A DNA stretch of 64,000 nucleotides from Paraburkholderia sp. C35. Lineage in GTDB: Bacteria; Pseudomonadota; Gammaproteobacteria; Burkholderiales; Burkholderiaceae. The translations under genes and the position numbers were made by a program. The stretch lies in contig NZ_QBUY01000030.1 of NCBI RefSeq assembly GCF_003121405.1, positions 18,314-82,313 of the forward strand. The letters are read 5' to 3'. Each line of letters starts with the position of its first letter. Positions within the stretch are counted from its first letter, which is position 1. Shown piece after piece: positions 53,146 to 62,599 of the stretch. Below the pieces are notes generated by a model. That model saw only the letters and a program-made list of their open reading frames with translations, was not told the DNA's origin and searched no databases.

Positions 53146-53598
53146 ATGATTGCGATCTACGCAGCGCTCAAAACGGCAGGGCTGCGCCCGACGACCAGCC
53201 GGGCCGCTGTGTTGCGGCTCTTTCACGAGCTTCCGCACGAGCATTTCACCGCCGATCAGGTGTATCGCAAGCTGTCGCACGAACCCGAGCCTTGCAGCCT
53301 CGCGAGCGTGTATCGCGCGCTCGCGCAGTTGCATGAAGCAGACCTCATCTCCAGCGCATCACTGGGCGACGCGCGCATCGTCTACGAGCTCAATCGCGGC
53401 CAGCGTCACTATCACCTCGTCTGCAGCCGCTGCGGCTGCATTCAGGATGCCTACGATCCCGGCCTCGAACAGCAGCAGGCGAAGATTGCCGCCGACCATC
53501 ACTTCCACTACGCGGCTTCCAGCCTCGTGATCTTCGGGCGCTGCGATGCCTGCGAGGGCCAGCCGGCCGTGACAGCACGACGCGTGGGCACGAACTGA
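53146..53598 (+). CDS. Fur-family metal-responsive regulator
   Basis: 150 aa from the ATG at 53146. A winged helix (FTADQVYRKLSHEPEPCSLASVYRAL) is followed by the dimer domain with metal-site motifs HYHLVCSRCGCIQD and FGRCDACEG, giving two Cys-x-x-Cys pairs for structural zinc. It could be a Fur, PerR or Zur type, and the sequence does not settle which. It precedes the two-component pair, which starts 98 bp on. Confidence 0.9.
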   Translation: MIAIYAALKTAGLRPTTSRAAVLRLFHELPHEHFTADQVYRKLSHEPEPCSLASVYRALAQLHEADLISSASLGDARIVYELNRGQRHYHLVCSRCGCIQDAYDPGLEQQQAKIAADHHFHYAASSLVIFGRCDACEGQPAVTARRVGTN

Positions 53599-53695
53599 AG
53601 TCGCGCTTTTCCCGTGATGACGCGCTTAAGGGCGCGCTAAGCTATGGGTTCCGACAATGGAGGCCAGTCACGGGTGGAAAGGGAGAAGAGGCGCG

Positions 53696-54358
53696 ATGCG
53701 TTTGCTGCTGGTGGAAGATGACGAGATGATCGGCGAGCCTGTCGTCGATACGATGCGCGGCGCAGGCTATGCAATCGACTGGGCGCACGATGGCCGCGAA
53801 GCCGAGCTGTCGCTGGCACATGACGTCTACGATCTGGTGCTGCTCGATCTTGGCTTGCCGAAGGCAGACGGCATCGACGTACTGAACCGCTACCGGCGGC
53901 GCGGCGGCGGTGCGCCCGTGATCATCCTGACCGCGCGCGACGCCGTCGAAAACCGCATCGCAGGGCTCGACGCAGGCGCGGACGATTACCTCGTCAAGCC
54001 ATTCGATCTCGACGAACTCGCGGCACGTGTGCGAGCCTTGCTGCGCCGTCGCACGGGCCACACCAATCCCGTGTATGCACACGGCGACCTGACCTTGAAC
54101 CCTGTCTCGCACGAAGCCACGCTGAAGGGCGAAGCGCTCGCGCTGGTGCCGCGCGAATTCAGCCTGCTGCAAGCGCTGATCGAAGAGCCGACACGCGTGT
54201 TCACGCGCTCCGAACTCGAAGACAAGCTCTATGGCTGGGGTGAGGAAGTCGGCAGCAACACGATCGAAGTTCACGTGCACAGCTTGCGGCGCAAGATCGG
54301 CGCCGAGCAGATCGTGACGGTGCGCGGCGTCGGCTATCGGCTGAAACGCGCCGTATGA
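53696..54358 (+). CDS. OmpR-family response regulator (QseB-like)
   Basis: 220 aa from the ATG at 53696. Receiver: acidic pair LVEDDEMIG, phospho-Asp in LVLLDLGLPKADG, Thr in ILTARD, Lys in YLVKPFD. Output: winged helix with VPREFSLLQALIEEP and IEVHVHSLRRKIG. The length and order match QseB/TctD-type regulators. Its stop overlaps the kinase start (ATGA), so the pair is translated together. Confidence 0.93.
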   Translation: MRLLLVEDDEMIGEPVVDTMRGAGYAIDWAHDGREAELSLAHDVYDLVLLDLGLPKADGIDVLNRYRRRGGGAPVIILTARDAVENRIAGLDAGADDYLVKPFDLDELAARVRALLRRRTGHTNPVYAHGDLTLNPVSHEATLKGEALALVPREFSLLQALIEEPTRVFTRSELEDKLYGWGEEVGSNTIEVHVHSLRRKIGAEQIVTVRGVGYRLKRAV

Positions 54359-55689
54359 CGTCGATCCGGCGCTGGCTGCTCGGCTGGCTGATAGCAGGCC
54401 TCGCGCTTGCGGCACTGGTCGCGGCATACGGCATCTTTTATACGGCGCGCATCGAAGCATCCGAACTGTTCGACTACGAGTTGCGCACGGTGGCGCTCTC
54501 GGTGCCTGCGACGGTCGGCAGCACGGATGCCGGTGCGCGGCGCACGCCCGATTTCGGTGGTCTTGCCGACGACCGCCTGTTCATCGAAGTGTGGAACGAC
54601 GCGGGTCACAGCGTGTACCAGTCGCTGGATGGCATCGACGTGCCGCGCTATCCGCCGGGTCTGCGCACCATCGAGCGCGACGAGTATCACTGGCGCGTGT
54701 TCGGCGTGCAGGAAGGCGACCGTTTCGTGCAGGTCGCGCAGCCTGTCTCCGTGCGCGAGGATCTTGCACTGCATCTCGCGTTGCGCACGCTATGGCCGCT
54801 CGCGTTGTTCCTGCCTGTCATCGTGCTGATCGTGCTGTTCGTGGTGGGACGCGGGCTGGCGCCCATACGCGGCATCTCGCGCGCGCTCGCCACGCGTTCG
54901 TTCGATTCGCTCGAACCGTTGCGTCTCGATGGACGCACGCCCGTCGAACTCAAGCCGCTAGTCGATGCGCTCAATGATCTTTTGCATCGGCTGAATGTGG
55001 CATCGCAGGCGCAGCGCACGTTTGTCGGCGACGCAGCGCATGAGTTGCGTTCGCCGCTGGCCGCCTTGAAGCTGCAGTTGCAGGCTGCCGAGCGCGACGG
55101 TTCGCTGGTGGGCAGCAAGCAGACCTTCGAGCGTATCGAAGGGCGTCTGAACCGGCTGATCCACCTTGTGCATCAGTTGCTGACGATGGCGCGCGAAGAC
55201 GCGCAACCCGGTGCGCGCTTCGAGCCGGTGAGTTTGCGCAGGCTGTGCGAGCGCGCAGTCGGTGATTTTTCGATGCTTGCCGAAGCACGGCAGATCGATC
55301 TCGGACTGGAGTTCAATCCCTCCCGCGATGCCGACGACGCATACAAGGTCAGCGCCGAGCCTGCCGGTATCGAGGTGCTGCTCAACAATCTGATCGACAA
55401 CGCGATCCGCTATACGCCGCCAGGCGGCAAGGTCGATGTGATTCTGAAGCGGGGCAGCGATGCGATCAGCCTGTGCGTGTCGGATAGTGGTCCCGGCATT
55501 CCGGATGCCGAGCGCGAGCGCGTGTTCGATCGCTTCTATCGCAGCGCGGGGAACAAGGAACACGGCAGCGGATTGGGCCTTGCGATTGCGCTGAAAATTG
55601 CGCAACGCCATCAGGCTACGCTCAGCATCGACAACAACGAAAGCGGTTCGGGCTTGCGCGTGACGTTGTCGGGATTGCGAGCAGAGTGA
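54355..55689 (+). CDS. Sensor histidine kinase (QseC-like)
   Basis: 444 aa. TM1 is about residues 9-27 and TM2 about 143-164, with a periplasmic 2CSK-type sensor domain of about 110 residues between them. H-box FVGDAAHELRSPLAALKLQ, N-box NNLIDNAIRYTPPGG, G1 DSGPGIPD and G2 GSGLGLAIALKIA are intact. It is paired with the upstream regulator. The signal is unknown. It converges on the other kinase gene with a 23-bp gap. Confidence 0.93.
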   Translation: MTSIRRWLLGWLIAGLALAALVAAYGIFYTARIEASELFDYELRTVALSVPATVGSTDAGARRTPDFGGLADDRLFIEVWNDAGHSVYQSLDGIDVPRYPPGLRTIERDEYHWRVFGVQEGDRFVQVAQPVSVREDLALHLALRTLWPLALFLPVIVLIVLFVVGRGLAPIRGISRALATRSFDSLEPLRLDGRTPVELKPLVDALNDLLHRLNVASQAQRTFVGDAAHELRSPLAALKLQLQAAERDGSLVGSKQTFERIEGRLNRLIHLVHQLLTMAREDAQPGARFEPVSLRRLCERAVGDFSMLAEARQIDLGLEFNPSRDADDAYKVSAEPAGIEVLLNNLIDNAIRYTPPGGKVDVILKRGSDAISLCVSDSGPGIPDAERERVFDRFYRSAGNKEHGSGLGLAIALKIAQRHQATLSIDNNESGSGLRVTLSGLRAE

Positions 55690-55712
55690 CGATGATGCGG
55701 GCGCGCATTCAC

Positions 55713-57167
55713 TCACGGGAACATCAACACGAAGCGCGTGCTGTGCGCATCGCTCTCTGCGTGTACGGTGCCGCCATGCAGTTCCATGATCGTGCGCACG
55801 ATTGCAAGCCCAAGCCCTGTCGATCCCGGTGATCCTTGAGGCGCAGCCGAAGAGGGCAGCGCACTGCGTGACGGATCGACGCGATAGAAGCGATCGAAAA
55901 TCCGTTCGAGATGCTCGGGCGCGATCGGCTCCGCGCCTTCGTTCGAGACGATCACGCGCACGCCGCCATTCACGTCATGCGCATCCAGCACGATCTCCTT
56001 GCCGCGCGGCGTGTAGCGCAGCGCATTCGCCAGCAGGTTGCTGACGGCGCGGCGGAACAGTTCGAGATCGGCGGTAAGCATGGCGGCGCCTGTCACGCGA
56101 ATGCGTACGTCGGCATCTTCCGCCACGCCTTCAAAATACTCGCCGATATGCGTTAGTTCCTGCACGGCATCGAACACGCGCATGTGCTTGACGAACTGTG
56201 GATGCTCCGCGCGCGCAAGGAACAGCACGTTCTCGATCATGCGCGACAGGCGCTCGCATTCCTCGAGGTTCGAGGCGAGCAGCGCTTCATACTCTTCATT
56301 GGAACGCGGGCGCGCGAGCGCCACTTCCGTCGCGCCGCGCATGTTGCCGAGCGGCGTGCGCATGTCGTGGGCGAGATCGGCGGTGAAGCGCGACATCTGT
56401 TTGAAGCCGTGATCCATGCGTTCTAGCATCGCGTTGAGCGTCGTAACCAGCGCGGCGAGTTCGCTCGGCACGCGTTTGACGGCGATGCGTGTATTCAGCC
56501 GGTTCACGGTGACGCTCGCCGCGCTCGCCGCGATGTCGTGCACGGGCCGCATTGCTGCGCGGATTAGCACATAGCTGAGCACGGTGGCGAGCAACACGCC
56601 AAGGATGCCGTACAGCTTGAGCTGGTCGCGATAGTGATCGAGCAGTTCGTAGCGGTCGCTCAGATTGCGCGCGATCAGGATGCTGACCATCTCGCCGTCG
56701 CGCAGCTTCACATCGGTCGCGATGCCGCGTATCGGCGCGCCGGTTTCATTCTTCCATTCGACGATGTCCGACTCCGTGATGCGTTGCGCGTCCGGCACAT
56801 GACGGATCGCGCGGCCCGTCGCAAGGATCGACGCATCGCTGGCAGGCGCGGCTATGCCGAGCGTACTGGTCAGATTGTGCTCGATGGCGAGTTGCCCGTC
56901 GGGATCGAACACTTCCATCGACATGCCCGGATTGCCGAGCACGATGCTGGTGATGCGGTCGCCATGCTCACGGATGCCTTCCGCGGCGTCGATTTCCTGC
57001 GCGAGGCGTCGCGCATGACGGGCTGCGAGCACGATGCTCATATCGTCCTGCGAGCGGATCTCACGTTCGAGCGCGTCATACAGAAAATTGCCGACCAGCA
57101 CGAACACGGCGAGCGTCGTCGCGCCGAATGCGAGCGCGAGCGTGGTGGTGATCGAACGGCCACGCAT
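55713..57167 (-). CDS. Heavy-metal-type sensor histidine kinase (CusS/IrlS-like)
   Basis: 484 aa from the ATG at 57167, whose A overlaps the regulator stop (TGATG). Two membrane helices flank a periplasmic domain of about 150 residues, then HAMP and kinase core: ADLAHDMRTPLGNMRGATEV, NLLANALRYTPRGKE, a slightly atypical G1 (SNEGAEPIAPEHLERIFDRF) and GLGLAIVRTIMELHGG. It resembles the heavy-metal kinase family. No efflux genes lie beside it, so the metal or stress sensed is open. Confidence 0.92.
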   Translation of the reverse strand: MRGRSITTTLALAFGATTLAVFVLVGNFLYDALEREIRSQDDMSIVLAARHARRLAQEIDAAEGIREHGDRITSIVLGNPGMSMEVFDPDGQLAIEHNLTSTLGIAAPASDASILATGRAIRHVPDAQRITESDIVEWKNETGAPIRGIATDVKLRDGEMVSILIARNLSDRYELLDHYRDQLKLYGILGVLLATVLSYVLIRAAMRPVHDIAASAASVTVNRLNTRIAVKRVPSELAALVTTLNAMLERMDHGFKQMSRFTADLAHDMRTPLGNMRGATEVALARPRSNEEYEALLASNLEECERLSRMIENVLFLARAEHPQFVKHMRVFDAVQELTHIGEYFEGVAEDADVRIRVTGAAMLTADLELFRRAVSNLLANALRYTPRGKEIVLDAHDVNGGVRVIVSNEGAEPIAPEHLERIFDRFYRVDPSRSALPSSAAPQGSPGSTGLGLAIVRTIMELHGGTVHAESDAHSTRFVLMFP

Positions 57168-57844
57168 CAAGCCGCGTCCTTGATTTCGAGCACGTAGCCG
57201 ACACCGCGCACGGTGTGGATCAGCTTGACGGGGAAGTTGTCGTCGACCTTGCTGCGCAGCCGGCGTATCGCGACTTCGACCACATTCGTGTCGCTATCGA
57301 AGTTCATGTCCCACACGTATGAGGCGATCTGCGTGCGGCTCAGCACTTCGCCATGGCGACGCGCGAGCAGTTGCAGCAGCGAGAATTCGCGCGGTGTGAG
57401 ATCGATGCGCGTGCCGCCGCGTTTTACTTTGCGGCGATTGACGTCCATCTCCAGATCGCCGATGCGGATCAGCTCGCTTTCGCGCGGCGGCCCGCGGCGG
57501 GCGAGCGTGCGAACACGGGCCAGCAGTTCGACGAAGGCGAAGGGTTTGACGAGGTAATCGTCGGCGCCGAGTTCCAGGCCGCGCACGCGGTCATCGACAT
57601 CGTCGCGGGCGGTGAGAAACAGAACGGGTGTGGCGCGCGTCGCGCGCAGTGTCTTGATGACGGTCCAGCCGTCCATCCACGGCAGCATCACGTCGAGGAT
57701 GATCACATCGTAGTCTTCCTCTTGCGCGAGGATCAGACCGTGAGAGCCGTCATTGGCGACTTCGACGGAATAGCCGGATTCCTCGAGGCCCTTCTTTAGA
57801 TAAGCCGCCGTTTTGGCTTCGTCCTCGATGACCAGGATACGCAT
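57167..57844 (-). CDS. Heavy-metal-type OmpR-family response regulator (CusR/IrlR-like)
   Basis: 225 aa. Receiver: VIEDEAKTAAYLKKGLEESG, phospho-Asp in VIILDVMLPWMDG, LTARDDVDDRV, YLVKPFAFVELLARV. Output winged helix: LTPREFSLLQLLARRHGEVLSR and VEVAIRRLRSKVDD. The order and wording match copper/heavy-metal regulators. A palindromic site lies 67 bp upstream and may serve autoregulation. Confidence 0.93.
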   Translation of the reverse strand: MRILVIEDEAKTAAYLKKGLEESGYSVEVANDGSHGLILAQEEDYDVIILDVMLPWMDGWTVIKTLRATRATPVLFLTARDDVDDRVRGLELGADDYLVKPFAFVELLARVRTLARRGPPRESELIRIGDLEMDVNRRKVKRGGTRIDLTPREFSLLQLLARRHGEVLSRTQIASYVWDMNFDSDTNVVEVAIRRLRSKVDDNFPVKLIHTVRGVGYVLEIKDAA

Positions 57845-57910
57845 TGCGGTTGCTCCGCTCGATGTGCGGTGGATGATTTTTTAATCATACTCATCTGGAT
57901 GGAATGGCTG

Positions 57911-57926
57911 ATTACATTTCGGTAAT
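57911..57926. promoter_or_regulatory. Putative heavy-metal response-regulator box
   Basis: ATTACA-N5-GTAAT, an inverted repeat 67 bp upstream of the CusR-like start. It resembles CopR/CzcR-type boxes (TGACA-N5-GTAAT). It lies in the gap shared with the divergent AspT-type transporter. Confidence 0.5.
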
Positions 57927-58110
57927 GTTCCCGAATCTGCGCGAGAACAAAACACGACGCGGTAATCAGATCATCCTGCTCCACAACGACTATGATTGAT
58001 CAGTCGATATATGGTCAGCAGCCCAACGCAAGCTGCGTCCAGACGAAATTCGTCGATTAACAAACCGCGAGTGTCACGACGAACACGCCAGTGCAAAACG
58101 AGGAGCGGCT

Positions 58111-59703
58111 ATGGATGCAGTCCGAACATTACTCGAATCGCAACCATTGCTCACACTGTTTCTCACGGTAGCGCTTGGCTATGTCATCGGCGAATGCAGC
58201 ATCAAGGGCGTTGCACTCGGCTCGGGCGCGGTGTTATTCGTCGGACTGGCAATCGGCGGCTTCGCGCCAAAGTCCGCACCGCCTGCATTGCTTGGCACAT
58301 TGGGCCTGCTGCTCTTTCTCTATGGCATCGGTGTGCAATACGGCGCGCAATTCTTTGCAGGACTGTCCAGCGCCGAAGGCCTCAAGGCGAATGCAGCCGC
58401 TTTGCTTGGTGTGATCGGCGCAGGCTTCGTGTCGCTTGCACTCGGCCCATTGTTCGGCGTGAAACTCGATCAGGCGTTAGGCCTCTATGCAGGCGCAGGC
58501 ACCAGCACGGCCAGCCTTCAGGCAGTGCTCGCCGTGCTGAAAGGCGAAGGCGCTGCCGTTGGTTATAGCGTCGCATATCCGTTCGGTGTCGCCGGGCCGA
58601 TCCTGTTTCTGTATCTGCTCAGCGTTGCGCTTGCACGCAAGATCGAAGCGCCACCTGCACACATCATGGAGACAGCGGAAATCGCGCTACGCAATCAGGC
58701 GTTCGTCGGACTCACGTTTCCAGAGCTAAAAGCGCGTCTGCCTGCAGGTCTCGCGATCGCTGCCGTACGTCGCGCACATCACAACCAGTTGCCCGCCGAT
58801 GACTTCGTTATGCAAACCGACGACGTGCTGCTCGCCACCTCGATGGACGGCGACGAGTTGCGCAAGGCCACCGAACTGCTCGGCGAGTTGCATCCCGGCC
58901 GCATGATGCGCTTTCGCGAAGACCTCGACTATCTGCGCGTGTTCGCGTCGAGCCGCGCGGTGGTCGGCCACGCGCTGCGCGATATCCGCTTTCCCGCAGG
59001 CATGGTGTGCTCGATCGCCCATGTGCGGCGAGGCGATGCCGACATGTTGCCAAGCCCCGACCTGATACTCGAATCCGGCGACCGTGTCGGCCTGCTGATC
59101 GGGCCAGGACAACGCGAAGCCGTGCGCAAGCTGTTCGGCGATTCGATCAAGGGAACGGCGGAACTGAGCTATATTTCGATCGGTGTCGGTGCGGCGATCG
59201 GCTTGCTGGTCGGGCTGATTCCGTTGCCGATTCCCGGTGTCGGCAAGCTGTCGCTCGGGCTGGCTGCGCTGTTGCTGGTCGCGCTGTATCTCGGCAAGAT
59301 CCGGCGCGTGGGCGGACTGGTGTGGACCATGCCACTCTCGGCCAATCTCGTGTTGCGCAACTTCGGGCTGACCGTTTTTCTCGCGCAGGTCGGGCTCTCT
59401 TCGGGACCGAAGTTCTTCGCCACGATCGGACTGACGGGCATCTCGTTCCTGCTATACGGCGCGGCCATTCTGGTTGCGCTTGTGTGCATCACGGCAGCAT
59501 GCTGTCTGTGGCTATTCCGGTTGCCGTTCGATGCCACCGTCGGCGTGATCAGCGGCGCAACGGGCAACCCGGCGATTCTCGCGTTCGCCAATCGCATCGC
59601 GCCGACCGAGCGCCCCGATATCGGCTACGCGATGATCTTTCCATCGATGACCATCGTGAAGATTCTGTTCGTGGAGATTGCGGCCGTCGTCGTGGGCAGT
59701 TAA
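58111..59703 (+). CDS. Aspartate:alanine exchanger (AAE/AspT-YidE)-family transporter with RCK_C domains
   Basis: 530 aa. Two blocks of about five to six helices (residues 1-180 and 350-530) flank a cytosolic middle of about 170 residues. The middle looks like two TrkA-C (RCK_C) domains (EIALRNQAFVGLTFPELKAR; EDLDYLRVFASSRAVVGHAL). The repeated AAE signatures are GLYAGAGTSTASLQAVLAVL and GVISGATGNPAILAFANRI. Known members exchange aspartate for alanine or move dicarboxylates. It is divergent from the heavy-metal regulator. Confidence 0.9.
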   Translation: MDAVRTLLESQPLLTLFLTVALGYVIGECSIKGVALGSGAVLFVGLAIGGFAPKSAPPALLGTLGLLLFLYGIGVQYGAQFFAGLSSAEGLKANAAALLGVIGAGFVSLALGPLFGVKLDQALGLYAGAGTSTASLQAVLAVLKGEGAAVGYSVAYPFGVAGPILFLYLLSVALARKIEAPPAHIMETAEIALRNQAFVGLTFPELKARLPAGLAIAAVRRAHHNQLPADDFVMQTDDVLLATSMDGDELRKATELLGELHPGRMMRFREDLDYLRVFASSRAVVGHALRDIRFPAGMVCSIAHVRRGDADMLPSPDLILESGDRVGLLIGPGQREAVRKLFGDSIKGTAELSYISIGVGAAIGLLVGLIPLPIPGVGKLSLGLAALLLVALYLGKIRRVGGLVWTMPLSANLVLRNFGLTVFLAQVGLSSGPKFFATIGLTGISFLLYGAAILVALVCITAACCLWLFRLPFDATVGVISGATGNPAILAFANRIAPTERPDIGYAMIFPSMTIVKILFVEIAAVVVGS

Positions 59704-59931
59704 AAAATGAATGCCAAAAAGTACTATTGATCTGACGAATACAATGCGCGATGAATGAGCATTACACGCGTGTGTTGCGCAAGTGTGTGTGGTGCGGTCG
59801 ATACAGCGTGACGCTTCCTGCTGCTTTGTTTACTGGCGAACGTGGGCGCTCTCGTATCATCAAGTTCGCCGCGAAACTGCCGTAAAAAGTGCAGGAACGC
59901 GACCGACGCTACTCATTCACGCAGCCGAACC

Positions 59932-61869
59932 ATGATTCGCCCGCAGGACTTCGCCTCGTTTCGACCCGTACCTGCTATGAAAGCCGCGCTGTCACGCTCG
60001 CAGTTCGATGCTTTCTCGCGGCAATTGCCGCTGCTGTACGTGATTCTGGTGGTCAACAGCCTGGCTGTGGCCGCCACGCACGTTGCCGTCGCGCCCGCCT
60101 GGCTCGCGATCTGGGTGCCGCTCGCGATGTGCACGGCGTGCGCGATCCGGCTCGTCGTGTGGGTCAGGCGCCGAAAGCATCTCGCCTCGCTGACGGACGA
60201 GCAGGTGGCATCGCGTCTGAAGACCACGGTATGGCTGATCCTGCTGCTGGGCGTGATCTTCACCGGCTGGGGTCTGCTGCTGTTCCCGTATGGCGATCCG
60301 TATGCACGTGTGCACGTCGCCTTCTATATGTCGATCACGGTGATCGGCTGCATCTTCTGTCTGATGCACATGCGCAAGGCTGCGCTGCTGCTCACAGTCA
60401 TTGTCATCGCGCCGTTTTCGCTGTTCTTCACGTTGACGCACAACGCGGTGCTCGTTGCGATTGCGATCAACATGTTGCTCGTCGCCGTGGCGATGATCTT
60501 CATTCTGCTCACGTACTACCGCGACTTTGCGGATCTCGTTCAGTCGCAGCATGCATTGCAGACCAAGCAAACGGAGATGCAACGTCTGAGCGACGAGAAC
60601 TTCCGCCTCGCCAATCTCGACATTCTGACGGGACTGCCGAACCGCCGCCGCTTTCTCGCCGATCTCGACGCGCTCTTCGCAACGGCAGCGGCGGGCGGTT
60701 CGCAATTTGCCGTCGGCGTGATCGATCTCGACGGGTTCAAGCAGGTCAACGATCTCTACGGTCACGGCGCAGGCGACCGTGTGCTCGAAGAAGTCGGCCG
60801 GCGCTTGCTCGACGTGTCGGGACCGCATGTGCATCTCGCGCGGCTTGGCGGCGACGAATTCGGCCTGCTGGTGACGGACGTGCGCGAGCCGCAAGCATTA
60901 CGCGACATCGGCGCGGCCATCTGCGAAACGCTGCGCGCGCCGTATGCATGGCCGGGTGCGACTGCGCGGTTGTCGGGATCGCTGGGCTTCGCGATCTACC
61001 CCGATGCGGGCCGCTCGCCCGCGCAACTGTTCGAGCGTGCGGATTACGCGCTGTACTTCGCGAAAGAACACCGGCGCGGCTGCACGACGATCTTTTCCGC
61101 CGAGCACGAAAAGCAGATCCGCGAACTGGGGCAGATCGAACAGGCTTTGCGGCATGCGGACCTGGAAAACGAAATGACGCTGCATTTCCAGCCTATTGTC
61201 GACACGATGAACGGAAGCATCGTCTCGTACGAGGCGCTTGCGCGCTGGACCAGCCCCACGCTCGGCGACGTGCCGCCGTCGCTCTTCATCAAGGTGGCCG
61301 AGCGCAGCGATTTCATTCATACGGTGTCGGCGGCGCTGCTGCGTAAGGTGCTCGCGGCGATGCACGAGAGTGATCCCGCCGTGCGCGTTGCCTTCAATCT
61401 GTCGGCGCGCGACATTGGCTCGGCGGAAGCGGCGGCGAACATCGCCGCCATCGTGCGCGAGAGCGGCATCGCGCCGGATCGCCTGACTTTCGAAGTGACG
61501 GAGACCGCCGTCATTCAGGATTTCGAGCGTGCGTCTGTTTCGCTCGATGCATTCAAACGGCTCGGCATGCATATCTCGCTCGACGATTTCGGCACGGGCT
61601 ATTCGAGCCTCACGTGTATCCACCGGCTGCCGCTGGACAAGATCAAGATCGACCGCAGCTTTCTCGAACGCATCGACACCGATACGGCGGCGCAGGACAT
61701 CGTGCGCAGCATCGTGGAGCTATGCCGGTCGCTGAAACTGACGTGCGTGGCCGAAGGCGTGCAGACGGAAGCGCAGATGACCGTGCTGCGCACTCTGGGC
61801 TGCACGGTGATGCAAGGCTTCCTGTTCGGCGTGCCGCTGCCCTTCGAGGAACAGTCGCTCGCCGCCTGA
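59932..61869 (+). CDS. Membrane-bound GGDEF-EAL cyclic-di-GMP protein
   Basis: 645 aa from the ATG at 59932; an ATG at 59977 is also possible. Six hydrophobic segments (about 33-210) form a MASE-like sensor, followed by a short helix (QHALQTKQTEMQRLSDENFR). The GGDEF domain has an intact ARLGGDEFGLLV. No RxxD inhibitory site precedes it. The EAL domain keeps YEALARW, FNLSARD, DDFGTGYSSL, KIDRSFL and VAEGVQTEAQ. Both cyclase and phosphodiesterase activities look possible. It converges on the Lrp gene with an 11-bp gap. Confidence 0.93.
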   Translation: MIRPQDFASFRPVPAMKAALSRSQFDAFSRQLPLLYVILVVNSLAVAATHVAVAPAWLAIWVPLAMCTACAIRLVVWVRRRKHLASLTDEQVASRLKTTVWLILLLGVIFTGWGLLLFPYGDPYARVHVAFYMSITVIGCIFCLMHMRKAALLLTVIVIAPFSLFFTLTHNAVLVAIAINMLLVAVAMIFILLTYYRDFADLVQSQHALQTKQTEMQRLSDENFRLANLDILTGLPNRRRFLADLDALFATAAAGGSQFAVGVIDLDGFKQVNDLYGHGAGDRVLEEVGRRLLDVSGPHVHLARLGGDEFGLLVTDVREPQALRDIGAAICETLRAPYAWPGATARLSGSLGFAIYPDAGRSPAQLFERADYALYFAKEHRRGCTTIFSAEHEKQIRELGQIEQALRHADLENEMTLHFQPIVDTMNGSIVSYEALARWTSPTLGDVPPSLFIKVAERSDFIHTVSAALLRKVLAAMHESDPAVRVAFNLSARDIGSAEAAANIAAIVRESGIAPDRLTFEVTETAVIQDFERASVSLDAFKRLGMHISLDDFGTGYSSLTCIHRLPLDKIKIDRSFLERIDTDTAAQDIVRSIVELCRSLKLTCVAEGVQTEAQMTVLRTLGCTVMQGFLFGVPLPFEEQSLAA

Positions 61870-61880
61870 CGCCGCCGCGC

Positions 61881-62339
61881 TCATGGCTCCACTGATACCG
61901 CGCGTTTCAGGCAGCGCAATGCAAATAGCGAGCGGCTGTCCTGGAAGCCTGGCAAGCGATACAGCTTGCGCCGCAGGAACGACTCATAGCCCTCCGTGCC
62001 CGCCACGGCGACCTTGATCAGATAGTCGTATTCGCCCGAAACGAGAAACGCCTCGACCACTTCGGGCAGATCGGCGAGCGCTTCGCCGAAGCGGTCGAGC
62101 GTGCGTTCATCGTGTTTGGCGAGCTTCACTTCGATGATCACGGTATCGGGCAGACCCAGCGCTTTCTGGTTGAGCAGCGCCGCATACCCTTCGATCACCC
62201 CTGCCTCTTCGAGTGCGCGCACGCGGTTCCAGCAAGGCGTTGCCGACAGGCCGACGCGCTCGGCGAGCTTCGCGTTGGAAAGGCGTCCGTCGCTGCGCAG
62301 TTCGCGCAGGATGCGCTGGTCGGTGGCGTCCAGTTTCAT
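61881..62339 (-). CDS. Lrp/AsnC-family transcriptional regulator
   Basis: 152 aa from the ATG at 62339 with GGGAG upstream. N-terminal HTH is DQRILRELRSDGRLSNAKLAERVGLSATPC, then the RAM ligand domain (VVEAFLVSGEYDYLIKVAV). It is divergent from the Glu/Leu/Phe/Val dehydrogenase gene with a 260-bp gap. It is therefore the likely amino-acid-responsive switch for that enzyme, as with BkdR-type regulators. Confidence 0.92.
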   Translation of the reverse strand: MKLDATDQRILRELRSDGRLSNAKLAERVGLSATPCWNRVRALEEAGVIEGYAALLNQKALGLPDTVIIEVKLAKHDERTLDRFGEALADLPEVVEAFLVSGEYDYLIKVAVAGTEGYESFLRRKLYRLPGFQDSRSLFALRCLKRAVSVEP

Positions 62340-62599
62340 GGTGTCTCCCTCTGAAGACGATTCGTCTTCTGTCATGGCATTTCGATGGTCGATTATTCTG
62401 CCATGACGGCATTCTGACCAGTTAAACAGCACGATTTTCCGAATCTGGCCGCATACACTTTTGCCACCGGCCCACGCTGCCTTGCGCGGGTGCCGGGAAC
62501 ATTGCCGTCTTCGTGCGCGACCCGCGCGACGAGCGGCCAGCCGGCGCGAAGCGATGGCTTTGCGCGGACTCAACTGCCTGCCCACAAGGAAGGAACAAG

